Shown piece after piece: positions 46,528-58,371 of a stretch of 64,000 nucleotides of DNA. The notes beneath the pieces were generated by a model. That model was not told where the DNA came from and made no database searches. It worked only from the letters and a program-made list of their open reading frames with translations. This stretch comes from Alopecurus myosuroides (lineage: Eukaryota; Streptophyta; Magnoliopsida; Poales; Poaceae). Position 1 is the stretch's first letter. The number at the start of each line of letters is the position of its first letter. Where the stretch lies: contig JAPCYS010003698.1 in the NCBI GenBank assembly GCA_028641055.1, positions 124,001 to 188,000 on the forward strand. The letters are read 5' to 3'. The position numbers and the translations under genes are program-made.

Positions 46528-48438
46528 CACCTCTTTTGAAACCAGACGTCCCAGCTCCTCACGAGGGACCCATTGGAGGAAGCCGGCAACCATTGGTTCA
46601 TGTAAACTGGAATTTACTGCTCTCAGCTCGATTATAAATATTCTATGAACTCACGACGCGAATAACAAACGCATGAACAAGATTTGAGGGTAAAAAATAG
46701 GTTGCATTGATATGTGTCGATTGTTTGCTGGATTTCAACCGTCCATCACCTCTCACGCATATATGAGGCGGGTAAACTTTCTATGCAAGTTTTGGACTCC
46801 TAGACAACTGGTATTCTAAGTAGAATTCTAGATCTAAACAAGGCAAATTTCCTACTGGTTTCATACTGGACTGGGGCCTAAGTCTGATTCTTTGATTCCT
46901 ATGGAGCCGGCTTAGTCCTTCCGTGGTTGTTTCAAACTTGCTTTGATTTGTGCTGAACCCAACATGTTCTTGGGATGCTAAGCATTAGTCACTCCCATAT
47001 CATCGTGCTGTTTCCGCCAGCCAATTCAAGTCCTCTAGAGGCCGCGAGGAGATGGAAAGAAACAAATAGAGAAGGCTCTTGATTTTGTGCAGCTCCTTGT
47101 GTTCCTGCTCGTGGCGGTGAAGCGGTCCACTATATCCGCTTATGTTAGTGCAGACTAATATACGGTGGCTCATGGGGACTAATACTATACCGCCATACAA
47201 TACAACATATCTTCGCTCAATGGGTACAAAATACCCATGCTATTGCGTCTGGCGTAGCAGCTCTTATTAGTGCAACAAAAAGTACGAGCTTAACGTGTGG
47301 AGGTGGCGAGTTAGTAGACATAGGCGACAAAGTGGCTTTGTTACCTATTCCATTCTCGACCGCAGATTTTTTTAGTCCATCACGTTCATGCATTTTCCGT
47401 TGAAACTTCTGATATCACAGTTTTCTTCCATTTACTGGTTCAATGTACAATGTTAATTAAGTTTTCTAATTCAACAGCATGTATTGAACTAACATTGCTC
47501 GCTCAAACAAACCATGGAGAGACCAAATTCTGCGGTAACAAAATTTGACATGGTACACTAGTTCAGATCACAAGGTTAGTTCAACGAATTGGACATGCAG
47601 GGGCCATCCTATTCTCTTTGAGTGACTAATGTTTTATCTGCAACCAACACTCACATCATCTGCTGATCATTTAACCTCCTCCCAGAGGAGGATTCAGAAA
47701 ACAGATCAAGCTTGCAAGAGTAAACCATATAGTTGTACAAAAGTGGGAGGGTTGACTAAACCACTTTGTATGCAGGTGCATTCTGAATCAAACTGAGTCG
47801 GAGAGAACATAGCCGATGTGCCATTAAATTGCACTTCATTACACCATGATGTGTTTTACTAGTTTCAATCAACAAGGTTAATATGGATTGTCAGCAAGCC
47901 GCCATCTAATGTTTTTTTTCAAACTGAACCTCATCTCGGAGAGAATTTTAGAGATGGGATCAATGTTGATAGATCGAGCAGTGCAAGACTAAGTTATACA
48001 TGACATGACAATGAACAAACTATCTCGGGTAAGAAAGGTGCACATTTATAGGTGCACCAATATCTATATGTTAGTTTTGAACCTATGAAATATTAAATGA
48101 CCCCTGGTTTTTGTTTATAGAATAAAGCAATTTCTTGTGCACAACTTCCTATAGTAATGTTCCATACATGGCAAAAAATCTCAATACAAACGATACGGTA
48201 CATAAGGTGGAAGAAAGATGCTCCGAGTAAAAGACCAAAACCTTGGTACGGTACGGCAAAATCTTTTGCGTTAAACAAATAAAAGGGTAGAGAAAACATA
48301 TTTAATGATGTGAAAAAATTACTATCCTTTGATGAAGTAGTACTAGGTGGCCAATGCAGAGGAAACAAGACATAACTCTTCTCGTTCCAAACGATCTCCT
48401 AATTAAATATACATATTATGGTTTTACCTTTCCGAAGA
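46528..48438. other. No gene recognised
   Basis: About 1.9 kb with only short ORFs (longest about 90 codons, no domain), moderate AT content and no terminal repeats I can pair. It may include degraded retroelement DNA or unique DNA. Confidence 0.5.
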
Positions 48439-50368
48439 TTAATAAAGTTGCATAGAGGCTTTGGTGCCCCTTTTTTTGAAAAAAAATGAATCGAGTATTT
48501 TGTTCTTCTCGTGTTTTTTAATAATTTTCCTGGCATAAAAATTAAAAGATATAGAATCAATAATACTGTAAAGGATGAGACGACTTTTGTCCTTTTGGCT
48601 TTGGCTATGCTTCTGGAGTAGCCTTCTTTTCAAAACGAGACGCCTTTTCGCTTGTATCAATGCATCAATGTTACCGCCTCTTGCCCTAATGCCGTCTTCA
48701 GGCGCTGCATGCTCATTGGAGGTTGTGAGCATAGAACATAAATCCTTGTGCGTTCTGAAACCAACCATGAACTGTATGAGGCCGGGTTTCAGACCATTGA
48801 TGAAAGCATGCATTGTTTGTATGTCACTTACTCCAGAGCAGCTATTATTAATTGTCTTTCATCTTGAGATAAAGTCGGCATACGACTTGTCTTCATATTG
48901 GACGCAACGGTTTAGCTGGTTAATTCTTTTGGGGCGTTCGTACGTGACATGGAAGTGCTGAGCGAAAACTCTAGCCATATCCTCCTAGCTGTCCACCGTT
49001 CTTGACGGAAGTCCATTAATATAGTCACGAGCTCCATCCAGCAACATTAGCGGTAGGAATTTTACACCTTCCAGGTATGTCCCTTTGTTGATTTGGACGA
49101 CACTATAGTAATCCGATAACCATGTATCGGGCTTTGTACTTTCGGTGTACTTTTGGTAAGTTGGTCCAGAATGTAGACTGATGTTCCGGATTCTATCGGT
49201 GAAACACTTTGGACCGATATACAAATCATCTCTTTCAGCCTTATCGGCGTGTGCAGAATACCTTCCAGCTCAATCAACAGAAGGGGATCTACTCCTCTCT
49301 AGCCCATTGTTGCATGAATATGCTCTTCTTGGTTCGTCCCTATTCTTCCAGCATCCCGTCCTTTGGAATGAGGGGAAATTCTGCTCCTCACACGTTCCTT
49401 GTTCCTTGGAGGGGTTCGGGATCTCTCACACCTGTGAGGGTATCTTCCAGCTTTATCGGCCAGGTATCTCGGAGGCGGCATTATTTTTTCTCCATTCTGT
49501 TTTTTGTCCTCTCGAACCTTCTCGACACGAGGTTTTGTGTTATTCTCGCCTTTTGGTGGATGGTATTTTGTCCTGGGCGCTGCGTCCTCGTTGTCCAAGA
49601 TTTTCTTACCCTTTTTAGGATATTTGTTCTTTCCCTTTGAGTCTCCTGAATCTCCGGGTTCGCTTGGGACAGGTGCTCCAGCGGCGTACGTGGCAGTTTT
49701 GCATAAGGCTGAATCATCATGTAACTTTCCCGAACATGTTTGTCCTCGTTGTTGCTGTTGTAATGCTTTTCCTAGGAAAGCGTACACTCCCTGAAGTTTT
49801 TCTTCTTTGGAGTAAAGGTCGTCGTTCAGGATGGCGAACACAGCTTCTGCGTTATCGGCTGCAGTCTTCTATATGCGGTCACCCTTAGAATTTGTGTTGT
49901 TAACTTGCCTTTGCCAAGACGGGTTTTCAACCCAGCTGACAGTTCTTCCTTCTTTGAAATTCCAGGTAACCTTTTAGGTTTTATTCCATACATATTGTGG
50001 CGCTCATATTTCTCAATTTCTTCCTGGCGCTCTTTGATGGCTGCCTGATTTTTGAGGAGATTTTCCTGAGTCCTGAATAAGTGTTGTTTTGGCCGCATTA
50101 TGGCTTGTCACCTGGCTTCCAACACTTCTGTCCGTTCACTTGTTGCAACCGGGGTTTAAATCAGATCAATTTCTTCCTGTTTCGACATTTGTGGAACAAG
50201 GATTTCAGTGTTTTTCTTCTCCGTTTTTACGTTGTTGCCACCTCCAACTTCCAGATTTGGTTGGCTATGTCTGCCAATTTCTCCATCTTTTCTCTTATGT
50301 GCTTTGGAGAGCAGCTTTCTGGCGGACTTCTTCTTCTTTTTGGAAGATGGGTTTTTTATTTGGTTCAT
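48439..50368 (-). pseudogene. Retrotransposon gag polyprotein relic
   Basis: Minus strand. N-terminal Lys/Glu-rich parts lie at 50368-49826 (KKKKKSARKLLSKAHKRKDG; IKERQEEIEKYERHNMYGIK). A Ser/Lys/Pro-rich linker follows (49841-49299, with SKEEKLQGVYAFLGKAL). The gag core comes next: WLSDYYSVVQINKGTYLEGV and LLDGARDYINGLP (about 49150-48990), then MHAFINGLKPGLIQFMVGFR (48813 on) and IDALIQAKRRL. These match the retrotransposon-gag family (capsid) of plant Ty3/gypsy elements. Frame changes and stops at several places; no zinc knuckle or pol follows. The neighbouring LTR end (51386) is on the other strand and may belong to a different element. Confidence 0.7.
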
Positions 50369-50879
50369 CTTCTTTCAGTTCGCCGTTTGTACTTTGAAGA
50401 ATGTTATCAACTGAAGAGATAGTCATTTACTAGCTTGAACATAGTGGATGTTAGGATCAGTTATCTGATGTTCACATATTGTTGATACAGTATGTGGTTG
50501 TTCACGTAGGATGTTCTGGATCTTGTGGATTGTGTACACCTCTGCAGAGCCAAATTATTCTGAATAGTCGCGTCCTCGGATATGGACAGTTGAATGGCCA
50601 TGTAGCTAGCATTGTGTCAATATTTTCAAAGCGGAGTTTTGAAAAGGAGTTTGAACTTGTGAAGTACTGAAAAGAGGAACTTTGTACCAGTGAGATACAG
50701 ATAGAGAAAAGCTGGAAGTTGTTTTACAAGAAGTTTTGCAAAGAAAAAACATTCTTTTCTGAAATAAAGTTTTACAAAAACTCTTGAACATGCAATATCT
50801 GAAAGAGAAAGAAAACTGTATTTTTTTTGAAGTATCTTCTTCAACAAAGATACAGAGATTTTCAAAATCAACTATGATG

Positions 50880-51386
50880 TATCCTTCATATACCATGGAT
50901 AGTGAACCCTATGTATAGCCTACTCACTCCGCCATATAAGCATACTTGCATTCTATAAGCTTCATGACGGGTGTCTTGCAGAGTACATTCAAATGTACTC
51001 ATATTGGTTTCATCCCAGGTATCTACTTGCCAGACTTCGAGGACGAGTCTCGGGAAGAGATCTACGAAGAGGAGTACTGCACTGATGGCCCTGCGAAATA
51101 GGATCGTCTCCCGGTCAGCAGCCTGTAGGCTAAGGTGTCACTTGGGCTCTACTACGTTGTGTGTTGTTTGCCTTCCGATGTGTGTGTTGAGTTGCTTTCC
51201 CTACGTGGCAGCTGTGTTAGACTTGTTCATGTGACCATGTCCCTTTTTAAAGACCTTTCTGTAATTGTGTAATGGATGTTGTATCTGTATGCCAACTTGA
51301 TATGCTGTTCACGACTGGTGTGATCTGGGATCGTGAATGTACGCATATCGGAGGTCCTGAAACAGTGGTTCTGGGGGACCTTACAG
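50880..51386 (+). repeat. Retrotransposon 3' LTR end
   Basis: Text such as GTAATGGATGTTGTATCTGT, CTGGTGTGATCTGGGATCGT and the end GTTCTGGGGGACCTTACA (about 51386) is the style of Triticeae gypsy LTR 3' ends. The piece from 50950 (a CTTGCAGAGTACATTC stretch, then ...CCAGACTTCGAGGACGAGTC) looks like the segment just before or within such an LTR. The LTR start and partner are not found. 50400-50880 has no recognisable content. Confidence 0.45.
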
Positions 51387-51479
51387 CCCCCTCCCCCACA
51401 AATAGACTGAGAAGGGGGCGACATGCCAACTCTCAACCAAAGGCGGTCCAACTATGGTCGACTCCGTGAACAACGATGC

Positions 51480-52568
51480 GTCCTACCTGGCCCACGTGTT
51501 ACGTGCGCACGGCCGCTACGTCTCCCTCCGGCCCCACCTGGAAGCCTCTCGACGTCGCCTCGCCTCCCTTTGACCAGTAATGTTAACTTTGATCGCATCA
51601 CTTTCGTCCCCACTCAATCAACTCCAATCTCGCCCTCGAACCAAAACATAGGTGAAACCCTAGCTGGCTACCCGCCCCTAGACATGGAGAGTCAAGGGAA
51701 CCACCGTTTTGGTGGCCAGGGAACAACGTCGGTCCATGTTTCCTTGGACACGGTGTCGCCGTTCTAGCGTGAGCGCACCCCGCTGCCATGGCCTACGGTG
51801 AGGCTCCCGGTGGGGTGGCACTTGAGGTCGCGCTGTATCCCAGTGTTGTCGGTGCCCCAGCACTATGACATCTAGGACTAGTCCTCCGACTTCGACGACT
51901 CCCTCGGAGAGTACCTAGACGGCCTCGGCGAGGAGGTGGAGGAGGCGCCACCCGGCGACGCGCCACATGAGGACGCACCACCCGCCGCACCGGAGCATCA
52001 GCAGGAGGCAGACACAGATGTCCTCCGCCGCGCCCTCCACATATCGGATCTCGAAGAGCTCCAGATGTGGCCGGATCTAGAGGCTGCACTCCAGGTATCT
52101 GTCGCTGATGCTCCTGTCCCATGGAATCAGTGGGAGGACTGCATGGCGGCATAGCGCCTACGCCAGGGTCGCCGGATCCCGAGTATGTCATCGTCGAGTA
52201 GGTGGCGACGGACCACGGTGTCGACCACAGACGCCGCGAAGGGCCACGGCGTCGGCCACAGACGCAGCGAAGGGCCACGACGTCGGCGGTGGCATTGGGC
52301 GAACCCTAGCTGTAGTAGCTATTGATTTTCTTTATACATATTTTTACTTTTGTGGATGAACTGGCCTTCGGGCCATAAGAATGAAAATCTAGCTATGTTT
52401 GCATGTTTATTCGGATTTGGGGAGGGGGCGTTGGGTTGGGGACAGACCAAATCCACTGTCCGTCCCGGAATTAAGACCGCGGACCTCCTCAAGAGGACCA
52501 AATCCGGACCAAATGTGGTCTGATTTGGAGCGGGGGGGGGGGGGGGAGGGGCCATTGGGTATGCTCTA
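51480..52568 (+). mobile_element. Small DNA-transposon-like unit (PIF/Harbinger style end)
   Basis: The right flank GGGGCCATTGGGTATGCTCT at about 52550-52568 resembles the common Triticeae CATTGGAGATGCTCT end, the complement of the GGGCATCTCCA end near 31130. It is preceded by a run of 13 G. The left end is not clear. Contains the broken ORF at 51684-52154. Confidence 0.4.
51684..52154 (+). pseudogene. Broken transposon-type ORF, unrecognised
   Basis: From ATG 51684 (MESQGNHRFGGQG) one frame runs to 52154 with stops at 51765-51767 and near 51869 and 51875. Later parts: SSDFDDSLGEYLDGLGEEVE, then EDAPPAAPEHQQEADTDVLR and LEELQMWPDLEAALQVSVAD. It is acidic and Pro/Ala-rich, ending in an amphipathic helix. 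Similar short acidic ORFs occur in other Triticeae DNA transposons; function unknown. Confidence 0.4.
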
Positions 52569-53560
52569 AGGCTACTTTCTATCTTGTAGGTTATTGAGCA
52601 AATGAGTCTAGGCCTCGAACCCTAGCAGCAGAAGGTGTCTCCACCTTCTCAAACGCAAGGAAGGAGCCGCTCAGTGATTGCTAACGGGAGATTTGGCCTT
52701 AACACCGGTAGGATGACGGGAAAAAGAGAAACCCTAATGAGAGGGGAAAACCATACATCGAAGACGTTTGCTAATAACGATCTGCATTATAATTTGTGAT
52801 TACAATGATAGTTATGCATGCCTGTGTTTGGCACTTCCTCTGTCTCCTCCTTTTAGAAGATGTTTTTACAAGTTTAACCGGGTTGTCAAAACATCATATA
52901 AATTCAGTCGAGTGCAAGCTAAGGCGTCACATGTTTTCTTTTGGAACTCCAAGGAATGTATACAACGATGATTGTTGTTTACTTTTTAGGAGTGGATCAG
53001 GCGGGACGAGGGAAACATTTCGTAACAAATGCTTGCACTAGATTTATGAGTTAGAAAATGAATGTAACGGTCAGAACCATTTGTTTCTCCTCCGATGGAA
53101 TCATATAAATTTTGGTACAAGTAAAATCCTGCTGTGCCTGCATTGCACACCTATATTTTTTTCGCAAGTCTTAGATTTTCGGAATCATGTGAATCAAAGA
53201 GGCCCAAAGTTAGGAGAATTGGTACTCACTCTTCCTAATCGTAGGCTTTGCTAGACATGGTTGATTATGGGACCTTCAAGCTAGGGCGTCGTTGAGCTTT
53301 GTCTTTGAACAATTTATTTGGTGATACGTTATTTGTATTCTTCTTCTTTTTTTCTAATCAATCACTCGAATTACATTGGTGGTGCGAAATTTGTAAAAGA
53401 CCTAGTTGCCGGGCCCTGTCGAAGAGGAAGAGCGACCGGGCACGTCAGCGCGCTCACCCATGCACGGTCGCTGGGTCCACGCCCCCCTTCAAGAAATCAC
53501 GCAGGGATGGGCCCCACAGAAGAAATCCCCTCGCGCACCCCTGTTTCTCTATATGTTCCT
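52569..53560. other. No gene recognised; possible promoter at the end
   Basis: About 1 kb with no domain-bearing ORF and no paired repeats. 53400-53560 becomes GC-rich with CTCTATATGTTCC at about 53550, a weak TATA candidate for the transcript proposed next. Confidence 0.4.
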
Positions 53561-53950
53561 TTCAGCCGTCCGATCCCGCCCACAGGACCCATCCGACGGC
53601 CCGAACCGGCATCGCCTAGCTGTCGCCTGTCGGCACCTCGCTACACGTACCCCCGGCGTCGCACCCCCAGTAACTGCACCCCCTCCTCAAGTCCTCATCC
53701 CCAGTCTCCACCACGCCCACCGGAAAACAGAGCCGCCGGATTCCCCCCACCCGGCGACCAACCCACAGGAACCACGCCATGCCGCGGCCGTCGCAACAGC
53801 TGCTGGCGGCGGCTTAAAAGGACTCTTCGTCCTCCCTCAAACCACACCGAACCACCCAACCCAACTCAAACCCTAATACGTGTCTGATCTGAATCCCCAT
53901 CCCGAGCGCTGCCTCCCTAGTCCATTTCTGTACATCTACTTCTATCCGCG

Positions 53951-54111
53951 ATGAGCCGCCGCAGGTAAACTCTGTCCAATCCTCTCTCTCTGCTTTCCGA
54001 TTGATCTGTTGCTGTCCTGCTGTGCTCTGCTGTGTTGGGCCGTGTGTTGCTTTCAAACTTCAGGAGGCGGGAGCTGCGGCGGCGTGTGCAGCTCTGAGAG
54101 CTGCTGCTGTT
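53951..54111 (+). CDS. Possible 5' exons of a host gene (very short reading frame)
   Basis: A GC-rich, CT-rich leader (53560-53950) ends in GCG-ATG (53951). Exon 53951-53964 (MSRRR) has a strong CAG-GTAAAC donor; a 99-base intron rich in CTCTCT and TTGCTTTC ends CAAACTTCAG (54063). Exon 2 from 54064 continues RRELRRRVQL and then TGA at 54108-54110. The product would be only 15 residues, so this is either an upstream ORF, a non-coding 5' exon, or the start of a gene spliced differently. The surrounding 4 kb is low in transposons, which fits a host gene. No later exon recognised. Confidence 0.25.
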
Positions 54112-54220
54112 CTGGATAATTGATTCTTTGTGATGGTCCGTCTTGTGACGGTGGGATCAGGAGCGCGCACCTCCTGATTACAGGGGCACAGCTCACTGAT
54201 GTGGTTGCTGCTAACTACTA

Positions 54221-54328
54221 CTCCCTCCGTTCAACAATAGATGACTTCCACTTATCTAGATATGTTTTAGTGTCTAGATACATCCATATATAGACAAATG
54301 CAAGTCATCTATTGTTGAACGGAGGGAG
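54221..54328. mobile_element. Stowaway MITE, 108 bp, near-perfect inverted repeat
   Basis: CTCCCTCCGTTCAACAATAG, then ATGACTT, pairs perfectly over 27 bases with the other end. TA flanks both sides (54219-54220, 54329-54330). The transcript would fold into a hairpin. Confidence 0.92.
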
Positions 54329-54448
54329 TAGTACTGTTGGACAGTCATTTCTGTGCTCGGAGTTGAGTATCTTGTACTCTGCCTGGTTCGGATAATGTAA
54401 GTTTGATCCTTCTTGCTCGTCACCTAGGCGTCGGGCTTGGATTTACTA

Positions 54449-54571
54449 CTCCCTCCGTCTCAAATTAAGGGTCGCAAAGTTTGACAAAAGTGGATGTATC
54501 TAACACTAAATTATGTCTAGACATATCTATTTTTGTCAAACTTTGCGACAATTAACTTAAAACGAAGTGAG
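54449..54571. mobile_element. Stowaway MITE, 123 bp
   Basis: Left end CTCCCTCCGTCTCAAATTAA; right end TTAACTTAAAACGAAGTGAG, with the last part decayed. The inner AAAGTTTGACAAAAGTGGAT / ATCTATTTTTGTCAAACTTT pair well. TA on both sides. Confidence 0.85.
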
Positions 54572-57485
54572 TATATGTGATCTAACAACTGTTTGATACT
54601 TACATACTCTGTCAACTACTGAATCCAATATACCTTTTGCACGGTGTCATTATGATACAGCCTAGAAATAACTAGAATCTTGGGATTTCCATTTGCTGGG
54701 AGTACTAGCACGGTGGTGGTACTAGTAACCACGTGTCCCTGCTTAGCGCATTGCCAGCAATTAGACCGTGAAGTAAATTTAAATGCCTGCGTACAAAATT
54801 TGCAAGCCGGTAATTAAGTGCTAGTTACTAATTCACGAGCTACAAATATGTGGCTTTGCGCTCAAACTGCTCTGCGCTAGGCTACTCCAGAGTGTTGCTT
54901 GTATTCCTCATGTGGGTATAGCACATTCAGTTGTTATTACATATCAGTGGGAAAGGATCAGAAATTGAGTAGGCTGTAACTCTCTGTTAAGTGCAATTAA
55001 TAGTTTGCAAGTAATTAATTGCGGCTGCCTGGATAACGTGTGCCGGCTAACAAGACAATAGAGTATGTTGTATACTTGCTAAACATATTTGGTTGGTGGC
55101 TGTCTGAGTGTTGCTGTATTGGATGCGGTCATCTTTGTGGTGCCCAAGGTTCACCCTTTTGTGCTCAAACTGTTCTGCGATACTTCAGACTGATGCTTTT
55201 ATTTGTCACCACACAGTGAGTTTGTAGACATATAATAGTTTGGGGTATACCTTATATCGACAGCATGCCATACCATCTGTTAGTGTCAATATTAGTTTTC
55301 TGAAAGTAATTTGTTATGGTTGACTGGATAGCGCGTTTGTCCTAGCTAGACACTAGACTTTCCTCAAATAATAATAAAAAGAACTATGTCCAAATCTGGT
55401 TCAGGATCTGCTGTAAGCTATGTACTTTCTCAACTTGCTTTGGTGGTGTAGGGTGTTGAATGTATTGGACGGTTATCTCTGTGCTCAGGGTTCACCATTT
55501 CGCTCTAGAGCTTGTCTACGCTACTCCGTGCTAATGCTTTTATTCGTCAAGCATGCGCTGCCCATTAAGTTAATATACACCTGTCACTAGTACTAGATAC
55601 TACTTGCAGAGTCTGGGAACAACATCTATGTGTATGATGCTCTCCCATAATTTTACACTACAGAAACAATTTGGAATTGAGGAAATATTATAATTTTCCT
55701 ACTCACTAAGCAAACAATTAGAAGGTTGAATTGCGGAGCGTTATGGACTAACACTGCTTACTCTGTAGACATAACAGACTCCTTGCACAAGCTGTCATTG
55801 TCCCTCGGTTCTCTGGACTATTAGGATGCCATCATGTGCTTACTGCCATTGGATTATGCCATGGCCTTGGCGTTACTATATGTCCATGGGGAGGAATCGA
55901 GAGCAAGAGTGGTGGTCTATACCCTGGGTGCAGAAACAGCGTTTGCTTCTCTCTCCATCACTCTTTGCTGATGTGGCTTTATTTTGCCGCACCAGCAGCA
56001 TTAGTGGTTGATGCAATGATGTGAAGCAAAAATCTGACCTTAGGTGTGAGCAAAGAATCATGAAGGCATATTTTTTTACAATTGCATCATTACATATAAT
56101 ATTATTGACGAAAAACAACTTTTTTTAGTCTGAAATAGAATATCATACTCCAGAGAGCAAGATACACCAGTACCTACCTTCTTAGTCTTCTACGTATGAG
56201 GTCATATGAGCATGCAAAATAAACTGGCAAGTATTACTGCCAGAAATTTGCAGTGACAAAGTATTACTGGCAAGAGCACCTTCTCTTCAGGATGATGTGC
56301 TTTAGCACGTGTAAGCGTCTAAGACATGTTATAATAATCCATGTGGAGAAAGTTACTCTATGAACCAATAAAAAGACATGCTAATGCAGCAAATACTGAA
56401 CTACTATGCATATTGTTTAGGGAAATTGATTATAGACTATATTCGTTTCAGTAAAGTTTTATAATTTTTCATGCACTACTGTTGCCATATAGTATAAACT
56501 TTTTTTTCTGTTTTTATTTTATTTTTCGTTGATATCTCAGTTTCATGGTTTAGTTGTGCATGTCGTGTCATATAGGAATTACTGAAAAGATCTGTCATGC
56601 AACTCTATTTTTTTCTTCCACCCATGCTCCCTCTCTGTAGTATATCTTTCTTCCTTTTTTCTTTTTATTATGTCCCAGGTCCATCTCAATTACCATTGTG
56701 GATAACATGGCTAGTTTTGGAGTTATTTTTGTGCAAACACAATCTAGGTTTCAATAGCTAGGTTAAGTGTTACAATTTTTCTACTTGGTGGTTTTAATCT
56801 GTAAAGAAAGTCTATACTTAGTTTAGTTGAGGTTTGTGTGAAATATGGAAATGAAGAATTTCATGGCACTGGATGAACATGTTCTGAAATCTACTGATCG
56901 TCCACGATTTTATTATGAAGAGTACTGATCCTCATGATGCTATTGCGGTCTGTCAGCACTTAAAAGGTAAAATCTTGTGATGCTTGACAATGATGCTGTC
57001 TGTAAGAAGTCCAAAATGACATGTGCTAGTCATATTTTGGACCAGTACAAGAACTTCAAGAATAGTTGGTTGCTCGTGCGCCTCCTTTATTACCAACACG
57101 GTGAATGGAGGGATTTTCGAGAGCACATTGTGAATCTGGTACGGCGGGACATCCGATTACGAATCTGGTACAACTGTTAAAATTTGCACCATCCAACATT
57201 TTGAAGAAGTTAAAACTTTCAGTACCCATGAGCATCCTATTGATCCTAAACATGTTAATGGTAAGCAAAGGGGATTGTAGTGGTTAAGACTTTAGGTAGA
57301 AGGAGTCCCCAAAATTGGGAGGGTGTGATTCACATGTGTGAATCTTTCTAGTGAGAAAATTATTGAAAGTAGGCTTGACGGGAATATGAGTTTACGAGAA
57401 ACTCTTCCCACTATATTTGAGGATCATAAACTTGATTTTGATAACTCTGTGATGTTATAAAGTTTCTACAAAATGGCCAAAGATC
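54572..57485. other. Long stretch without recognised gene
   Basis: About 2.9 kb, AT-rich, no domain-bearing ORF; it could be intron or downstream DNA of the transcript suggested at 53560. Two diverged copies of about 110 bp (55108-55210 and 55448-55555) share GTATTGGA, GGTTCACC and ATGCTTTTATT in order. Parts of the same unit appear at 54340 and 54866. Confidence 0.5.
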
Positions 57486-57840
57486 CTAACCTAGTAAGGT
57501 AAATATTGGTATTGGGGCAAATTGAGGGGACCTCCTTTTGTGTACTATGCACTCTTGACACGTCGGAAACTAGAGATCATCTATTTTTTTACTGCCCATT
57601 TTCTATGTCCCGTTGTCAGATCTCAGGGATTAATTGGGATCTTCAGAGTCCTATTCTTCAGCGCATTGCGTCCTTGCATCATGGAGACATTTGCATGTGT
57701 TGCATGGAATATTTGGAAATGTCGTAATGACTTCATTTTTTTAGCACAAGGATCCCTTTGTCAGGAGTTGGAAAACCAGATTTATGTAGTGGAGGACATT
57801 ATATCCTGGATTCAGAGTTTGTATTCATATTGATGTATTA
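57486..57840 (+). pseudogene. LINE 3' end (zf-RVT domain remnant)
   Basis: FCVLCTLDTSETRDHLFFYC (57530 on) is the zinc-binding reverse-transcriptase-linked domain (Cys-x2-Cys ... His-x4-Cys). After a frameshift, CVAWNIWKCRNDFIF and the end ISWIQSLYSY (stop 57831) match plant LINE ORF2 C-termini. The 3' tail may run to about 57900. The rest of ORF2 is absent upstream. Confidence 0.75.
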
Positions 57841-57889
57841 TTTTGTAAAATTCTATCCCCTGAATACAAGTTTTTGGCATTGTAATTTG

Positions 57890-58330
57890 TAACCCTATAA
57901 TATTATAAAAATTAGAAGCATACCCCGCGCGTTACAGCGGAGGTTATAGTAAGAACTACATTGTGTAAGTAAATGGCATACACAGAAGATTTTTTTTAAA
58001 GGTATATAAAGGGAGGATATTTTTGAATAAAATGGAAAATAGTTATCAGAAATATGGAGGATTTGAATGATCAGAATTTAATCAGTGTGAATTTTTCGTA
58101 TATTTAGCACGTAAACAATTGATCATGTGAAAAAATTATGGCTAAAAGAAATTATAATGTGAATAAATTGCATGCACGGATTGAATATTGTTAATAAATA
58201 TGTGATGACATGGATAAATAATTGGCTTAAGTTGTAGATGATGTGGACACCTTGCATGTAGAGATAGACTAATTTAATGCATATTAGTGGAGTTTTGTTT
58301 ATAAGAAGTATAGATAGATAGATAGATAAA
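57890..58330. mobile_element. Possible short AT-rich non-autonomous element
   Basis: Starts near TTATAAAAATTAGAAGCATA, followed by CCCCGCGCGTTACAGCGG, and ends in ATAGATAGATAGATAGATAA. The CCCGCGCGTTGC-like phrase is widespread in grass repeats. No paired ends or target duplication, so the class is uncertain. Confidence 0.3.
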
Positions 58331-58371
58331 TAACAATCCCTACGGTAAAGGTTTCAATAGAAAGGTAAATA

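Noticed and set aside
49181..49888. Plus-strand ORFs of 83-145 codons
   Set aside because: Antisense shadows of the minus-strand gag relic, whose protein words are recognisable.
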